DNA of 64,000 nt from Margaritifera margaritifera (GCA_029931535.1 JAQPZY010001501.1:2337001-2401000), one strand, 5' to 3'. Positions 38,475-51,509 are shown, counted from the first letter of the stretch. Numbers and translations are program-made. The notes: generated by a model from the sequence alone, not told the origin.

Positions 38475-39218
38475 ACAAGAAACAACAAGAAAACAACACA
38501 GAATTGGTTTTCTTCTCAAATATATTTTTTGACAAATATGCTAGGGTCTTGATGGTTAAAGATATGTTTTAATTCTGATTTTTAATGTCCTCTTATCCGT
38601 ACAAGAGAACATTTAAAATGAAAGAAAACAACATTCATGGTTTGGGTTTCTCATTATACATAATACTGTATATTCGATGTGTAAATAGGTAAATACAAAA
38701 TGTACGTCAGTATCTGTAGTGCTACAGATTTATCCACAATGACCAAGAAGACGTATTTAAGTTCTTTAAATTCTTAATTTTTAGACGACATATCAACATG
38801 TAGGTCGTTATTACGCGTGCTCCGTCTACAATACAAATAGACCATATTTTAAACTTCAAACACTTGGCAAATACTTCACATCTACGATATCTGATTGGTT
38901 GAAAGACGACCAGTACGGGTGTTCCTGATGTGTGTATAGATACTGAAGTAGTACACAATCCCTGAAATGTTGTTGAAAGAGTAAACATCGAACTGAAAAA
39001 AGTCGGTCGCATATATTATCAAATTTTGTTTGTTTACTTCCATGTTGGCGTCAGTCCTGTGTATAAACTACATGTGTAATATGACACGATATGAAATGCA
39101 AATGTCGTTTGTTTACACAAACACAAATGATTTGTAATTTTGTCAGTTTGAGGGTTGCACGCCGTTTTTATTAGTACATGATATGCGATACATGACGGCC
39201 AGTATATTAGGCGGAGAA
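38266..39218. other. Block present in unit B, missing at the same place in unit A
   Basis: In unit A the sequence ACCAAAATTA joins directly to AGAAAGAGG at about 4994. Here about 950 bases lie between. The block resembles 9680-10050 and 48700-49200 (shared GGGTCTTG, ATCCACAAT and TTTTTAGACG), so it follows the same order as another repeat of the unit. It is therefore likely ancestral and deleted from unit A. It holds a run of 31 A at 38441-38471. Confidence 0.6.
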
Positions 39219-39276
39219 AGAGGCCGGGAAGACCCCGGGAAAAACTACTCAACCTAAGGGAAGCTACTGGCAAGCT

Positions 39277-39533
39277 CAGGGCCGGTTTAACCGCTAGGCA
39301 AACTACGCGGTCGCCTGGGACGACAACACTTGGGGGGGGGGGGGGCGGCAAAAAACTGAATGAATAAAGAGAGAGAGAGAGAGAGAAATAGCGTAAAAAG
39401 AAGATAATAAGCGTCTAAAAATAAAATAGAGAAAGAGAAGGAAATATTAAATGTACAATATTCATTGGGGGGGGGGGCGGGGCGCAAGGCTGAAGGTTCG
39501 CCTAGGGCGCCAAATACTCCTGCGCCGGCCCTG
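39277..39533. mobile_element. hAT-type non-autonomous element (unit B, first copy)
   Basis: Same element as at 5056-5327, with the same CAGGGCCGG / CCGGCCCTG ends and the same flanks (GGCAAGCT left, GACAAGCT right). It is therefore the same insertion carried along by the segmental duplication. The interior purine tract differs slightly in length. Confidence 0.8.
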
Positions 39534-39541
39534 GACAAGCT

Positions 39542-39650
39542 TTCTCACATACCCACATTGGTCGAGCCAAGACTCAAACCCACGCAGACAGAGGTGAGAT
39601 GAGAGTGATCTGTAAAGTTGACCGTACTACCACCAGCGCCCCCAATCAAA
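39542..39650 (-). repeat. tRNA-derived SINE-like fragment (unit B, first copy)
   Basis: Counterpart of 5336-5425 and longer at its minus-strand 5' end: it begins GGGGGCGCTGGTGGTAGTAC on the minus strand, which includes an A-box-like TGGTGGTAGTACGG. The B-box-like GGGTTTGAGTC follows about 60 bases later. Confidence 0.35.
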
Positions 39651-39853
39651 TGAACTTCCAAAATATAATAAAATAGGCAACTTGAAGATTTACTTGATAT
39701 TGAAATATCTAACTTTTTCAGAAAGATTCACATGACTTAATCCATTTACGTTAGTTTATACATTTGAACATGGGACTATTGATTTTTTAAAGTAATGTCA
39801 AATTGTTGGCGCGAAATGCTCTCACGCGCAAAACAAGGTGAGGAGAATAGTTA

Positions 39854-40038
39854 CCTATGTATGTACTCGCATAGAAGTCGGGTCAAGTTGCAAACTGCAT
39901 AGACCCAAACACGCCGTTTCTTAATGGGATGATAGACCTGGTCTATGCCGTTTGTTAGGGTTAATCAGCATTATGCAATAGCAGATCAGAGTCTATGTTG
40001 TTTGTAGTTGGACACGGCCCATACTCGAGTATATACGG
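39854..40038. mobile_element. TA-flanked palindromic MITE (unit B, first copy)
   Basis: Sister of 5628-5812 with an intact right end GAGTATATACGG followed by TA. The internal AACTGCATAGACC and GGTCTATGCCGTTTG can fold back. It lies within the duplicated segment that also carries the hAT-type element. Confidence 0.55.
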
Positions 40039-40849
40039 TATGTTGCAAAGGGCACTCTGCGTTAACGAAACCACTAAAATCTGCTAAGAACGTAATAATA
40101 ATGTGTGAAGTATATGTTACCTTCAATCTTGGGACGTACAAAGACAGATTTGTTCGAATATGACAACGTAGCATTAAGCTACAACTCCATAGTTTTTGTC
40201 AGCGATTACTTGGAATTTCGTACATGCGATTGAATAGAGTCCGATGTATCTGCCCAAACGATATAAGGCAGATATAAGAAATGTTATTTAGCGTCGGATA
40301 TACGACGAATAACATTAGCTCTGAAGAACTACTGCCCCGACCAACAGTCACACAGATAAAACAAGCGGAGTAGTGTATGCACAAAGATACACACATCGCA
40401 CACATAAAGCATAGGGGCATTACTATAATCCGTATCGCGTCACCCTGACCGGTTAGGCAACAGTCTCAGACCAGAAAAGAACAGAACAAAACTTTTATCA
40501 ATGTAAGTAAATCCCAGGACACCACAGTTGCTACAATGTTATCAAGTGACATCACAAAACCGATGGTGAAACGCATGACATCACTGGTCAACGTTTACTT
40601 TCAGAGCAGGAGTATACAAAATTTGGAGAAAATGAGAAAACATTTTGATGCATGAAAATAACATTTGTTAGCACAGAATATATGATGATATAAAAGAGTA
40701 AAGGATACGATAACTGTCCTGGAGTGTACCAAAGTTACACAAGAAAAGAAAAAATATATGATAACGAAGTATGAGTAAAGAATTCAACAACTAGCATGCA
40801 ATTTTTCATATCGTATTCATTATTAGAGTAATAAATTTGGCAAGAATTT

Positions 40850-42010
40850 GGAGAATTTTGCAATTATTGGTGGCAAAGAAGTTTTGTTATTTTGCAACAC
40901 AGGGTTTGAGGTAATATTTTTTGTGTGAAATTTTGACAGATAGATATATTAAGAAATTCGTCCCCGATCTCATTTTTAACACAATGATTACATATTATTT
41001 CCTCAAAATGTACATTGTCATAAAAGACCGGTTTCAATAGGTGTCTATAATTAGAGGTCATAAATGTTAACAAAGGTAAATACAGATTCCTAGGCAACTG
41101 TAACAAGTAGTTGTCCATGTCCAAATCTTGTTGTTAGCAATGGTGTCATTTTCCCGTATATAATAGAGTTAACAAAGATTGCCACTACTGGATATAAAGA
41201 TATTTTAGAGTTTATATTATCATTCGTTTTGTTCCTTTAAGCTTATCAATAAATTCATGATATTGGAGATCTGGTCCCGCAACAGTTATCAAAGTATTCC
41301 TTAAGCTATTCATCTATTTATAAGTATTGTATTGGCATTGTTCTTGTAAAAAAAAGTATTTGATAAAGAAATTTGGATAGTTTAGCACATTTGCTATTGA
41401 TGATAGAGATCACAGACCCTAATTTGTGGGATCTGATACTTATTTCGATAGGTTTCTTTCCCGATTCTGAATAAAACATGTAAATGTGAGACTTTTCCTC
41501 ATTTTATAAATGTTTCTTAGAAAGTCGTTATGGAAATTGTCAATAATTGTGATATTTTCTAATCCCCAAACTTCACACCTCTAAAGTAAAATGGATAGTA
41601 TACTATGATCGAAAATATGTAATTGCAACTCTCTAGGAAGATTTCAATATTGAATATTCCGATAATGTAGATGCAAGGCATTTCTAGTTTGGTCAACATT
41701 GTATTTCATTGATTTAACGAACCTTACATTTTTAGAAACAAATAACGCCTAAATATTTAAATTTAACACAAATGTCTATTAGATTTCAGTCAATTGTGAA
41801 CCTATATTTATGAATTTTGTTGTGTACAGTAAAATCAATATCTTTGTCTTTTTGACATCGATGTTCAATTTTCATAGCTTTGAATATTCGTAACGTATTT
41901 AAATTATGCCGGCAAGAATTTTCATCAGTACGGAACATTAGTGTCATCAGCGTAAAGCAGTATAAAAGTTTGAAGAAAATAAGACACTTATTGGCTAGAA
42001 AATTGTAAAT
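40850..42010 (-). mobile_element. LINE fragment, reverse transcriptase C-terminal half (unit B, first copy)
   Basis: Sister of 6660-7800. The catalytic box here still encodes LYADDT on the minus strand (complement of about 41940-41957), the canonical LINE reverse transcriptase motif, whereas unit A has LYGDDT. The C-terminal stretch 40864-41124 keeps LPRNLYLPL and the Cys/His cluster. Frameshifts near the catalytic box and further downstream show it is dead. Confidence 0.65.
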
Positions 42011-42190
42011 GTGCACTATTAATGGACCGTCTTCTCGCCACTTTTGGGTTCGCTTGAGAGTATATTAACATATTCTGAGGGTGTAAGTAATGAGCGGACA
42101 GGTCAAATAAAAGTAAGCGTATCGAATTGCAAAATAGATGAACCAAACAAATCAAGACATTCACATTAAGTCTTTTTAACATGGTCGCGT

Positions 42191-42523
42191 GCCAATATGT
42201 GAATTACATCAACGATATCTGATTGGTTGAAAGACGACCAGTACGGGTGTTTCTGATGTGTGTATAGATACTGAAGTAGTACACAATCCCTGAAATATTG
42301 TTGAAAGAGTAAACATCGAACTGAAAAAAGTCGGTCGCATGCATTATCAAATTTCGTTTGTTTACTTCCATGTTGGCGTCAGTCCTGTGTATAAACTACA
42401 TGTGTATTATGACACGGTATGCATTTAACCATCTCCACTAGCCAAAGCTTTTCGATCCACTAAGTAACTGAGTGGAGTAACCAAATGGACACAAGTGATG
42501 AGTGTTTTCCGCTCTCAAAATCG

Positions 42524-42561
<38 letters not shown>

Positions 42562-42709
42562 ATATGAAATTTTGTCAGTTTTGAGGTTGAACGCCATTTT
42601 TATTAGTACATATTATGGCATACATGACGACAAGTATATTAGGCAGAGAAAGAGGCCTGGAAAACCCCGGGGAAGAACTACCCAACCCATGGGAAGCTCC
42701 TGGGAAGCT
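42191..42709. repeat. Start of the extra 3.3 kb copy inside unit B
   Basis: From about 42205 the sequence repeats 38880 onward (ACGATATCTGATTGGTTGAAA). A piece at about 42415-42545 resembles 49265-49450 instead (ACAAGTGATGAGT). A CA tract is at 42528-42555. It leads into the second hAT-type copy. Confidence 0.65.
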
Positions 42710-42951
42710 CAGGGCCGGTTTAACCGCTAGGCAAATAAGGCAGTCGCCTCGGATGGCACAAAACCTGAATGAATAAAAAAAGAAAGAGAAAAAGCGTAAA
42801 TAGAAGATAATAGTTTAAAAATGCAAAGAGATAAACAGAAGGAAAGAATAAATGTACAATATTCATTTTCGAAATTTAATTGTGGTGGAGGGGAACAGGG
42901 CGCAAGGCTGAAGGTTCGCCTGGGGCGCCAAATATCCCTGCGCATGCCCTG
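42710..42951. mobile_element. hAT-type non-autonomous element (unit B, second copy)
   Basis: Third copy of the same insertion, in the extra 3.3 kb duplicate. The right end is damaged (GCATGCCCTG instead of GCCGGCCCTG) and the internal G-rich stretch is altered. This copy is the most diverged of the three, so the internal duplication may predate the split of units A and B, or it has simply decayed faster. Confidence 0.75.
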
Positions 42952-42959
42952 TACAAGCT

Positions 42960-43065
42960 TTCGCACATACCCACATTGGTCGAGCCAAGACTCAAACCCA
43001 CGCAGACAGAGGTGAGATGAGAGTGATCTGTAAAGTAGACCGCTCGGACACCGGCTTCACAATCA
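42960..43065 (-). repeat. tRNA-derived SINE-like fragment (unit B, second copy)
   Basis: Third copy of the SINE-like fragment, with the same B-box-like GGGTTTGAGTC on the minus strand. The minus-strand 5' end is altered compared with 39650. Confidence 0.3.
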
Positions 43066-43270
43066 AATGAACTTCCAAAATATAATAAAATAGGCAACTT
43101 GAAGATTTACTTGATATTGAAATATCTAACTTTTTCAGAAAGATTCACATGACTTAATCCATTTACGTTAGTTTATACATTTGAACATGGGACTATTGAT
43201 TTTTTAAAGTAATGTCAAATTGTTGGCACAAAATGCACTCACGCGCAAAACAAGGTGAGGAGAATAGTTA

Positions 43271-43456
43271 CCTATGTATGTACTCGCACAGAAGTCGGGT
43301 CAAGTTTGCAAACTGTATAGACCAAAACACGCCGTTTCTTAATGGGATGATAGACCTGGTCTATGCCGTTTGTTAGGGTTGATCAGCATTATGCAATAGC
43401 AGATCAGAGTCTATGTTGTTTGTAGTTGGACACGGCCCATACTCGAGTATATACGG
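43271..43456. mobile_element. TA-flanked palindromic MITE (unit B, second copy)
   Basis: Third sister of this insertion, in the extra 3.3 kb duplicate. The right end TATATACGG plus TA is kept. Similarity to the other two copies continues to about 43577, where a different sequence block begins. Confidence 0.55.
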
Positions 43457-43577
43457 TATGTGCAAAGGGCACTCGACGTAAACAAAACCACTATAATCTG
43501 CTAAGAACGTAATAATAAGGTATGAAGTATTTGTTACCTTCAATCTTGGGACGTACAAGGACAGATTTGTTCGAATA

Positions 43578-43908
43578 CAAATTAAAAGCCTATTTTGGTG
43601 CACATATAAGAACAAATTAGAATAAAATAAAAAAATCTATTAAAGGCTAATATTTAGTTTAGTCTAAACATATTTTATTGCGATACACAATAATAAGTTT
43701 GGAAAAGGATAGAAAACAAGTTCATACCAACTTATAAATTCTAATCCACGATACAATAAAATATAATCGCAAGGCGAATGGCAGAGAAATGAAAAATACA
43801 AATCTAAAAATGAATATGAAAATAGATAGGAACGTGGAAAGAAATTATATGAAAAGAAATACATCTGGGCGATGTGAGATGGTGGTGGTCTAGAAAAGTA
43901 ATAATGTT

Positions 43909-43960
<52 letters not shown>

Positions 43961-45388
43961 TAGGGGTGAAAAGATTCATCGATATGTCGATGCATCTATA
44001 CTTTTGCCATATCGATACACGTATTGATACAAGAGGTGAAGAATCGATACAAAACGATATCTACCCTATATAAGTTAGTTTAATCTTCAGCAGTCATGAA
44101 TAATTATGAGTCGTTTGCCTTCTTATTTTTAAACTGAGAATCGATAATGTATCGTATCGTAGGCTCTGTATCGTGAATCGTATCGATACGCGGCGGTGTA
44201 GACGAGTGATCCACTGGAAAACACGATCATACACATATAGAAATGTGAGAAACACATAATACTTCTTTTACACCTACAACTCCTTCTAGAATGCACGTTA
44301 TCAAATGCAAATATCAAAGGCAACTACCCATGTCAATCCATCCTGCAAGAGCTCGAACTACATCATTTTTGATTCCAGTAACCCTATAACCCTCAACTCT
44401 GAAAAGCCCCAAAAATTACAAATTTCTATCCCAAATTTCAATTGTATACGAAAGAAAATTCCATAATGCCTAAACTCACTTCAGACATGGAAATGTATTT
44501 TAGCTGCCTCTCCATGACCGTGTATTTCACATTTGTTCGCCAAATAAATGCAGCCGTTTTATTATTTCTGTATAAGGTTTACAATACGAAACTGTTGTCA
44601 CAGTTGCTTTGTATATATTTAATTGCTTTATAATGAGTAAATAAAAATAATAAAGCAGTCAGTTGCACTTTTTGTGTTATTTATCAAGTTCTTTCTTCCA
44701 TGTACTGAACTGTAAAATGCAGCATGTCATTTTCGACTTTTCTTTAGGAGATTTTCACTAAGTCACACTAATCAGCGGATAAGACAATGAAGTTAATAAC
44801 ATTATATTTTGACATATTCTAGCTTGGCGCTAAAGTTTGAAAAACAGGAGTCCAAAATTATTAAGATATACTATTTTAAATAACTTAAAATAAAAACAAA
44901 AAAGGACAAGTGGCCATTTCTAGTGTCTTCCAGTGATAATCTACATTATATCTTTTGATTCACCAAAAAATAAAATAAGACAATATTTGTTTTCATTAAT
45001 ACATGTGTTATTGTAGTTTAGACAGCTGTTTATCGCTCGATTGATTAAGAATAGATTGTTATGGCGAACGATAAAATCCGAGAGGTAACCAAATATCTGG
45101 ACCGGATTTTTGTATGGCTTCATCTATTCGGAAGATAACTGGCTTTGATCCCTCATTCAATTCCATCATGCATGCGTTTTGGAGCTTGCTTACAAGTGCG
45201 ACTTCACAGGGACGTATATATATATATTTTCAACAGAGCATGACCGTAGAGGCATGTCACTTGTACCTAACTGTATCATCTGCATATTGCGATTTCAAAT
45301 GTGAACAAACGTATCAAATTTCATGACTGTAATTACAATAGTGTCCGTGATGACTATTGCGTACCGTTGTTGATACTAGTACCTCCAA
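43578..45388. other. Extra block in the second unit B copy; no counterpart in sister copies
   Basis: Sister copies run straight from TTGTTCGAATA into TGACAACGTAGC (5930 and 40155), while here about 1.8 kb intervenes. 43640-43870 is related to 14320-14560. CA and TA tracts lie at 43913-43960. 43961-44210 is rich in ATCGATAC motifs. 44230-45388 has no recognised gene. Open frames at 44442-44633 and 45114-45326 are short and unrecognised. Confidence 0.55.
43961..44210. repeat. ATCGATAC-rich palindromic repeat
   Basis: It begins TAGGGGTGAAAAGATTCATC right after a TA tract and contains many copies of ATCGATA, GTATCGAT and ATCGTATC in both orientations. It ends around CGTATCGATACGCGGCGG. The composition and self-complementarity suggest a non-autonomous DNA transposon, but clear terminal inverted repeats and target duplications were not found. 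Confidence 0.45.
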
Positions 45389-45845
45389 TGACAACGTAGC
45401 ATTTAGCTACAACTCCATAGTTTTTGTCAGCGCATACTTGAATTTCATACATGCGATTGAATAGAGTCCGATGTATCCGCGCATACGATATCAGGCAGAT
45501 ATAAGAAATGTAATTTAGCGTCGGATATACAACAAATAACATTAGCTCTGAAGAACTACTGTCCCGACCAACAATCGCACAGGTAGAGCAAGCGGACTAT
45601 TTTATGCACAAAGATACACACATATCACACATAAAGCATAAGGGCATTACTATATTCCGTATCACGTCACCCTAACCGGTTAGGCAACAGTCTCAGACCA
45701 GAAAAGTACAGAACGAAATTTTTATCAATGAAAGTAAATCTCAGGACACCACAGTTGCTACAATGTTATCAAGTGACATCACAAAACCTATGGTGAAACG
45801 CATGACATCACGAACCAATGGTGAAACGCAGAACATCACTGGTTG

Positions 45846-46840
45846 TATTGTTTATTAGAGTAACAAATTGGCAAGATTTTGGAGAATTTTGCAATTATTA
45901 TTGGCAAAAGAAGTTTTGTCATTTTGCAATACAGGCTTTGTGGTAATATCTTTTTTGTGAAATTTTTGACAGATGGATAAATAACGAAATTTTCTTGTAT
46001 AGAGTAGAGTAAACGAAGATTGCCACTCCTGTATATAAAGATATTTTAGAGTTTATATTACCATTCGTTTTGTCCTTTAAGATTATCAATAAATTCATGA
46101 TATAGGAGGTCTGGACCCGCATCAGTTATCAAAGTATTCCTTATGTTATTCATCCATGTATAAGTATTGCGTTAACATTGTTCTTGTAACAAAAAGTATT
46201 TGATAATGAAATTTGGATAGTTTGGCCCATTTACTATTAATGATAGAGATCCCAAACCCTATTATTTGTGATCTGATTGTTACGTCGATAGGTTTCGTTC
46301 CTAATTCTGAATAAAGCATGCAAATGTGAGACTTTTCCTCATTTTTAAAATTTTTATTACATAGGTCGTTATGCACATGTTCAATAAATCGTGATATTTT
46401 CTAATCCCCAAACTTCACACCTCTAAAGTAAAATGGGTAGTATACTATGATCGAAAAGATGCAATTTCAACTCTGTAGGAAGATTTCAATATTTCATTTT
46501 CCGATAATGTAGATTCAAGCCATTTCTAGTTTGGTCAACATTGTGTTTCATTGATTTAACGAACCTTAAATTGTTAGAAAAAAATAACGCCTAAATATTT
46601 AAATTGAACACAAATGTCTATTAGATTTCAACCAATTGTAAATATATTTATCATTTTTGTGTACAATAAAATCAATATATTTGTCCTTGTGAAATTGACA
46701 TTCAATTTGCATAGCTTTGAATGTTCGTAAAAGATATTTAAATTATGCTGGAATGAATTTTCATCAGTACCGAACACTAGTGTCATCAGCGTAAAGCAGT
46801 ATAAAATTTGAAGAAAAAAAGACACTTAGTGGTCAGAAAA
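45846..46840 (-). mobile_element. LINE fragment, reverse transcriptase (unit B, second copy)
   Basis: Third copy of the same LINE remnant. LYADDT is present (complement of about 46780-46796). Compared with 40850-42010 it lacks roughly 200 bases before 45845 and about 170 bases around 45985-46015, removing the Cys/His tail. Sequence from about 46560 on matches unit A more closely than the first unit B copy in places. Confidence 0.6.
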
Positions 46841-49722
46841 TTGTAAACGTGCACATGTGCACTGATAATGGTCCGTATTGTCACGAGCTTTTGGTTCACT
46901 TGAGAGTATATTAACTTATTCTAAGGGTGTAAGTAAAGAGCGGACACGTCAAATAAAAGTAAGCGTATCGAATTGCAAAACGGCTGAACCACACAAATCA
47001 AGACATTCGCATTAGGTATTTTTAACATTGTCGCGTGCTAATATGTGGATGACAGCATTGTAGCAAAATACATGGTGAGCGCAAGCATTATTAGTACAAG
47101 TTGCGTCATTTATTAGGACAATATTTAGCCATTATTCTTAGTAATACAAAGCTGTGATTAATAGTACATGACTCTCAGCTAATATCATATCATTGTGCAC
47201 TGTAACCCTGTGGGCTTTCAAACTAATTCAGGTTTAACATAACACTTGCAGGACCATCTGAAGTGATAGAATGTGGTAATCAAGACAAAGAACAGGAAGA
47301 CTTACATTTGAAAGACGATACGGTTACTTAATCAATTATGCAATCTGAGAGAGAGAGAGAGACAGAGACAGACAGACAGAAAGATAGAGGGAGTGTGGGG
47401 TCATCGACATTGCATGCAGTAGAACTTCACACGTTACGCTTGATTTTCCCAGGTTGAGCTTTAAAGGTGTTATGATAGTGGATAAACAAATTGGAGAAAG
47501 CGATACTGAGATGTTTTTCCACTTACCAGTACAAAAAATCTTAGTGACTATAGATGGTCTGCATACTATGGTTTTATCCCTAGTTTTTCAATTTAGGCAA
47601 CAGTTTTTCTTTTGTTGCATAAGAAAACCACACCAAAATTGGTAAAGTCAGTGCAAAACAACTTTCACACTGATAAGTATGGCATCTGACATGATTTGAA
47701 AAAGTACACATGATAACAGATTGCATGGTAGTGGTCTTAAATTAGCTAACCTTCAGCAAGGTGTTCACTTTCAAATCAACAGAAAATAAAATGTTGATGC
47801 GCACAAAATGTATATTTGTTTTGTGATTGATACTCAAGTAAACATTAAAAACAATCAATTAAAGTCAATTATGTTTTAGTCATGTATCAACATATTTGAA
47901 AGAGCCTTACAACATGATATTATGCGAAGTAACTAATGGTCGAAAGACCGTTTTCGCATTGAAACTGAAAGTGCCCGAATACAATAACCTTTTTCACTAC
48001 TTTGTCATTCCCTGATCAACTTTTCTGTTCAACAAGACTTAAGACGGAACGTGGTCTCTCAAAGATGAAAATGTGATAATGATATCCTGAAGATAAACTG
48101 GATAAGTGGCAATCTGGACGATGTAAAAAGAAGAAACTAACCAAACCAAACTTATTTTAGTGGTAGACATTTCGAAATATAATTATGAGCGATCGCATAT
48201 AAGTGCAACTCTGTAATCAAAGACTTTATAACAAAAATAATTATTTATGAATCTCCCACATCATGGACAAAAGAAGCAATGGAGACTGTGTTTGAAGAAA
48301 ACCATGTTATTATAGACAAAGTAAAAGCAGACATGTTAGATAACTCGAAACAGATCAAAAGAAAATTGCGAATGAGACTTGAATTTCCTTATCAACACAA
48401 TGTATTTGTACCAGATCGACCGCTGACAACTGCTAAAATCATACAATGTAGCATTTACCATTAAGTATGATGTTTCTATTTTTCCTAATTAAGTTGAAAT
48501 AAGTTCTTTCCACAGGATGATGCTGTTCATCCGCGGTGAGAAGCGATTCCATTTGTTAATTGTGTTCATAGTCTGAGTGCTATAGTGATTATTGTTTATT
48601 TTTAAAAATTGTACCAAGTAGTGCTGGTCTGGTGATTTTCAATTTTTATTTTTTATCTTCTCGTATACATATACATGATTTTAAACGCAAACAAATATGA
48701 GCGGTCCAGAAATGTTGTCGTATCCATCTAGTAGATGGTAATATGCAAAACAAAGAGCGGACAAAATGATTTTGTCTTAATTGTAATTGGATGTTCTTGT
48801 CTCCGAATTAGTGTTTTTCTGGAGGAATATTGTATCCCTGTACGAGATTTTAAAATATCCCAAAGATGATCTGTTCTTTCTCAGATACTTGAAACAATAT
48901 ACTAGGGTCTTGCTGATATATGCTCTCAATATATATATACTGATGTAGGTTCGCTGTGTAACTAGGCAGGTATAAGTTGTAGGTTGGTATAGGTAGAGAT
49001 AGCGATGTATCCACAATAATCAGGAAAAAGCATTAGAGTTACTAATTTTTAGACGGCACACCAATATTCAGGGCGTTCTTAGGTGTGTCTCCAAACGCAA
49101 TACAAATTGACCAGGTTTTAAACTTCAATCATTCGGTAAAATTGCCATAGTGCACTATCAGCGGAAATCTGCTGAAAAAGAATAATTAAACTGCAAAAAA
49201 ACTCAGCAGCATATATTACTGAATTTTGTTTGTTCACTTATATTTTTGTTTCAGTCCTATGTAATTTGGCACAGAGTAGATTTAACTATCGTCGCTAGCC
49301 ATAGTTTGTTGATCCCCTGAGAAGATTTGACAATCCTTGACTTGCAAAGGTGGGGTTTTGAACTGGTATAAGGTGATACAATAAAACAAAAGAAAATAAA
49401 TACACACAAGTGATGAGTATTCCATGTTCTCCAAATCGTTGACACACACAGTCTCAATACACACAAATGAACAAACAAATAGATTGAACTGTTCAAACGA
49501 CATCCAAAATCACATCATTTTAAAGACTTCATTGGACAATAAGCAATAACTCCCCTTAATGCTTTGCAGTAATAAGGATGAGATATAAATAACCAGACTT
49601 TCTTGCCAAGCAATCACATTTGTAAACAGTTTTACCTCATTTCAGCATTTATGCATGATTGTTCTTTTTATAGTATTTGCAGTGATTTTGTTCTATATAT
49701 GATTTAATTAGTAAATATAGGA

Positions 49723-49799
<77 letters not shown>

Positions 49800-49835
49800 T
49801 AAACCGAACAGTAACTCTGGAAATAACTGTTTCAC

Positions 49836-49901
<66 letters not shown>

Positions 49902-50759
49902 AAGGGTTTAAAGCACATCAGTGCAATACTGGTTATATACTGCCTTGATACATACATACATACATACATACATACATACATACATACATACATACATACA
50001 AAACTCAATGGCATTATCAAATATAATTAAATAATTCATATACACATGGTTTCTTGACTTGAATTAAACAAATAACTTTTATGTATCAAAAAAGTTAAAA
50101 AAATATATATTTTAAGTAAAAGTCATACATGTTCCAGACGGGTTTAGAAACCGGCCTTATATATAGGTTAATCAAGTTAAGAGGGATGAAAAGAAAACTA
50201 TCCCCATCCCATGTGATTTGAGATGTTAATTTCCTGGGCAGTACATTATGAATCTGTTACGATTTTTTACTTACAAGTACCTGGGTTGCTATCAAGGGTC
50301 GTAATTGTTGTGCCGTTTTGATTGGGATAATTACCAGCGTTTGTAATTGTTGCAAGCCGTGTCCTTCTATTCTAGACACGAGTGAGAATAGTGAAAAGGT
50401 GGGGCCAAGGGGGGGGGGGGGGCATGAATAGCAGTTACAGCTTATCTCTAGGATTTACATTAGCAGTACCTCTCCTTTTTGGGGGCAATTCATTGACAGT
50501 TTATTGCACACTAAGTCGAATTTCTGCCTCATTTATTCGTCCACTAGTATTCGGAAAATGGCAAGGGATCTTTTGTAATGAATGCGTTGTCATTTAATAC
50601 ACTAACTTGTATTTTTCCTTAACCTTTGTGATTGAAAGTTTAGTCCTTCATTATATCAAACAAAAATAATTTCCCTTTATGTCGCGAAGAATGCGAATGG
50701 TTGGGTCTTTTTTTCTTAGCGTACATTTAATACATGATGAATATTGATAACAGTAATTA
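46841..50759. other. Repeat-rich non-coding stretch (unit B)
   Basis: Counterpart of 7801-11370. The GA tract at about 47348-47390 is shorter and interrupted. TA tracts are at about 49726-49796 and 49838-49898, and the CATA tract at 49950-50000 is about half the unit A length. A segment of about 350 bases around 49080-49445 is present here but missing in unit A near 10060 (ACGGCACA joins CGTCTCATGCACAC). Confidence 0.5.
48279..48464 (+). CDS. Small unrecognised ORF (61 residues), doubtful
   Basis: Open frame from METVFEENHV to an end near IIQCSIYH. It is charged and lysine/arginine-rich in the middle, with no hydrophobic segment and no motif I recognise. The unit A counterpart is frameshifted. 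It lies among repeats, and a weak relative exists near 4635-4730. It is more likely a remnant of a repeat than a gene. Confidence 0.15.
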   Translation: METVFEENHVIIDKVKADMLDNSKQIKRKLRMRLEFPYQHNVFVPDRPLTTAKIIQCSIYH

Positions 50760-51375
50760 AATGTTGTAAAGAGTGGCATTTAACAGTCAACATAGATAAG
50801 TGCAATATTATGATCTTCAAAAAGGAACAACTCTCAAACTAATTTTTTTTTAGGGAACGAAGAAGTCACGGTTGCAAATGACTACACTTACATTGGCGGT
50901 ACTATAAATTCCAATGGAAACTTTATGAATACAAAGGAGAAAATATCACAGAGGTGACTTAAGGGTCTCTTGTAGCCAACCAATCAAATTCAACCATCAT
51001 TAAGGGTCTCTTGTAGCCGACCAATCAAATTCAACCATCATTAAGGGGCTCATGTAGCCAACCAATCATATTCAACAATAATAATTAATAAGGTATTTGA
51101 TATTCTTGTCAAGTCATTTATACTACATGTATATAACTGTTAAATGACATTGATCTACAAATAATGAAATACTGGAATTATATAGAGAAAGTCCCATCAA
51201 ACCGGAAAGTTTTAAGGGCTGCCCTTTCGTTTATTAAGGAGGACTTAGGAACAAACTGTAAAACCTCCTGGATTCTCAATGCCAAACTTGTTACGGATAC
51301 ATTCGACATAGATTCCACCGCGGTTTGATCAAATAGACCCTTATTAAAGCATATAACAAAAAAATATTCGAATTA
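50760..51375 (+). mobile_element. Plus-strand LINE reverse transcriptase fragment (unit B)
   Basis: Counterpart of 11350-11940 with the same post-catalytic motifs. The 41-base repeat inside it has about three copies instead of two. The tail (from about 51165) carries a small insertion after TTTATTA and a TGA where unit A reads a leucine-containing stretch. Confidence 0.6.
50959..51082. repeat. 41-base tandem repeat, about 3 copies (unit B)
   Basis: Same unit as 11570-11655 with an extra copy (TTAAGGGGCTCATGTAGCC). The copy number changed after the large duplication. Confidence 0.8.
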
Positions 51376-51509
51376 ATTTATATAAAAACTTGCATAATTA
51401 GCTCGAAGATGACGAAAAATGGAGACAAGAGAAATTAGTACATAAACTGCGTTACCGACAGGAAATATAAACCGACAGGTATAGAAAAACTGTACAACAA
51501 AAAAGATTA

